From: an uncultured Collinsella sp.
Lineage (GTDB): Bacteria > Actinomycetota > Coriobacteriia > Coriobacteriales > Coriobacteriaceae
Assembly: GCA_900758885.1 (NCBI GenBank)
Contig: CAAETD010000150.1
Coordinates: 1 to 14,440 of the forward strand
Direction: 5' to 3'
DNA: 14,440 bases
The notes under the pieces are model-generated. The model was not told the origin of the DNA. It did not search any database and saw nothing but the letters and a program-made list of their open reading frames with translations. The number at the start of each line of letters is the position of its first letter. Position 1 is the first letter of the stretch. The translations under genes and the position numbers were made by a program. Shown piece after piece: positions 14,284 to 14,440 of this stretch.

Positions 14284-14440
14284 CCACGGCAGGATATGGA
14301 AGCCAATCGCCAACTTGCTGGCAAGCTCGTGCCGGCAGCCCCGGCCTTTCCTTTGCCTAGCGCGACCCTCGCGGAGCGCGTGTGCGATAGGGAAAGGAAA
14401 GGCCGTGGCGAACAGCCCACGGGACAGTCGGTGTTCGCGC
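14284..14440. other. Right-edge intergenic region, no gene seen
   Basis: No open frame here has a ribosome binding site or a recognisable product. The stretch is rich in dyads: the long hairpin at 14342-14405, then CCGTGG/CCACGG (14403-14408 with 14417-14422) and GCGAAC/GTTCGC (14408-14413 with 14433-14438), which compete for the same bases. It may be the leader, or the 3' end, of a transcript that lies mostly beyond the window. Confidence 0.4.
14342..14405. repeat. 18-bp stem hairpin with purine/pyrimidine-biased arms
   Basis: The arm CGGCCTTTCCTTTGCCTA (14342-14359) pairs with 14388-14405 with a single mismatch (14355/14392), around a GC-rich 28-base loop that can pair further (CGCG at 14361 with CGCG at 14377). 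No T-tract is present on either side. Confidence 0.75.

Overview
The window is GC-rich actinobacterial DNA. Its codon use, strong AAGGAG-type ribosome binding sites and gene families point to a gut member of the Coriobacteriia, most likely Collinsella or a close relative. That is an inference from style and gene content; no rRNA or marker gene is present. No tRNA, rRNA, CRISPR array, transposase or phage gene was found. The antisense reading frames are long and numerous because of the high GC3, and they are shadows of the real genes.

Layout. Bases 1-601 (minus) hold the N-terminal 200 residues of a pyridoxal/pyridoxamine kinase that runs off the left edge. A 580-bp intergenic stretch follows, with three separate inverted repeats and then a clear promoter with a dyad operator. 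From 1182 to 5404 lies a tight plus-strand operon: a MarR-type regulator and two ABC exporter half-transporters, each joined to the next by an 8-bp ATG/stop overlap. It ends in a rho-independent terminator (5530-5566). The two half-transporters form a textbook asymmetric heterodimer. The first has Asp for the catalytic Glu and Gln for the switch His, and the second has LSQGQ for LSGGQ, so one ATP site is degenerate and one is canonical.

Between the exporter and the next gene is a three-copy tandem array of imperfect dyads with an exact 62-bp period (5577-5748). Then comes a membrane diguanylate cyclase (5938-7029) with a PilJ-like sensor between two membrane helices and an intact GGDEF motif. 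A LysR regulator (7073-7951, minus) is transcribed away from a three-gene plus-strand cluster: an NAD-type short-chain dehydrogenase, an OFA-family (oxalate/formate antiporter-like) MFS transporter and a Gfo/Idh/MocA oxidoreductase (8184-11497), closed by a terminator at 11570-11605. Two nicotinamide-dependent oxidoreductases, one anion-type carrier and a divergent LysR look like a small inducible uptake-and-oxidation (or epimerisation) pathway. The substrate cannot be read from the sequence.

The last gene is tex (11910-14057), a YqgF/HhH/S1 transcription accessory protein. It is preceded by a 162-bp inverted-repeat element and followed by a 217-bp inverted-repeat element that encloses a terminator oriented for a minus-strand gene beyond the right edge. 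The final 160 bases hold a further long hairpin and no gene.

The most unusual content is intergenic. At least six unrelated palindromic or inverted-repeat elements occur in 14 kb, and the 62-bp phased dyad array is the most structured of them. The LysR-SDR-MFS-Gfo/Idh cluster is the best candidate for an uncharacterised metabolic system.
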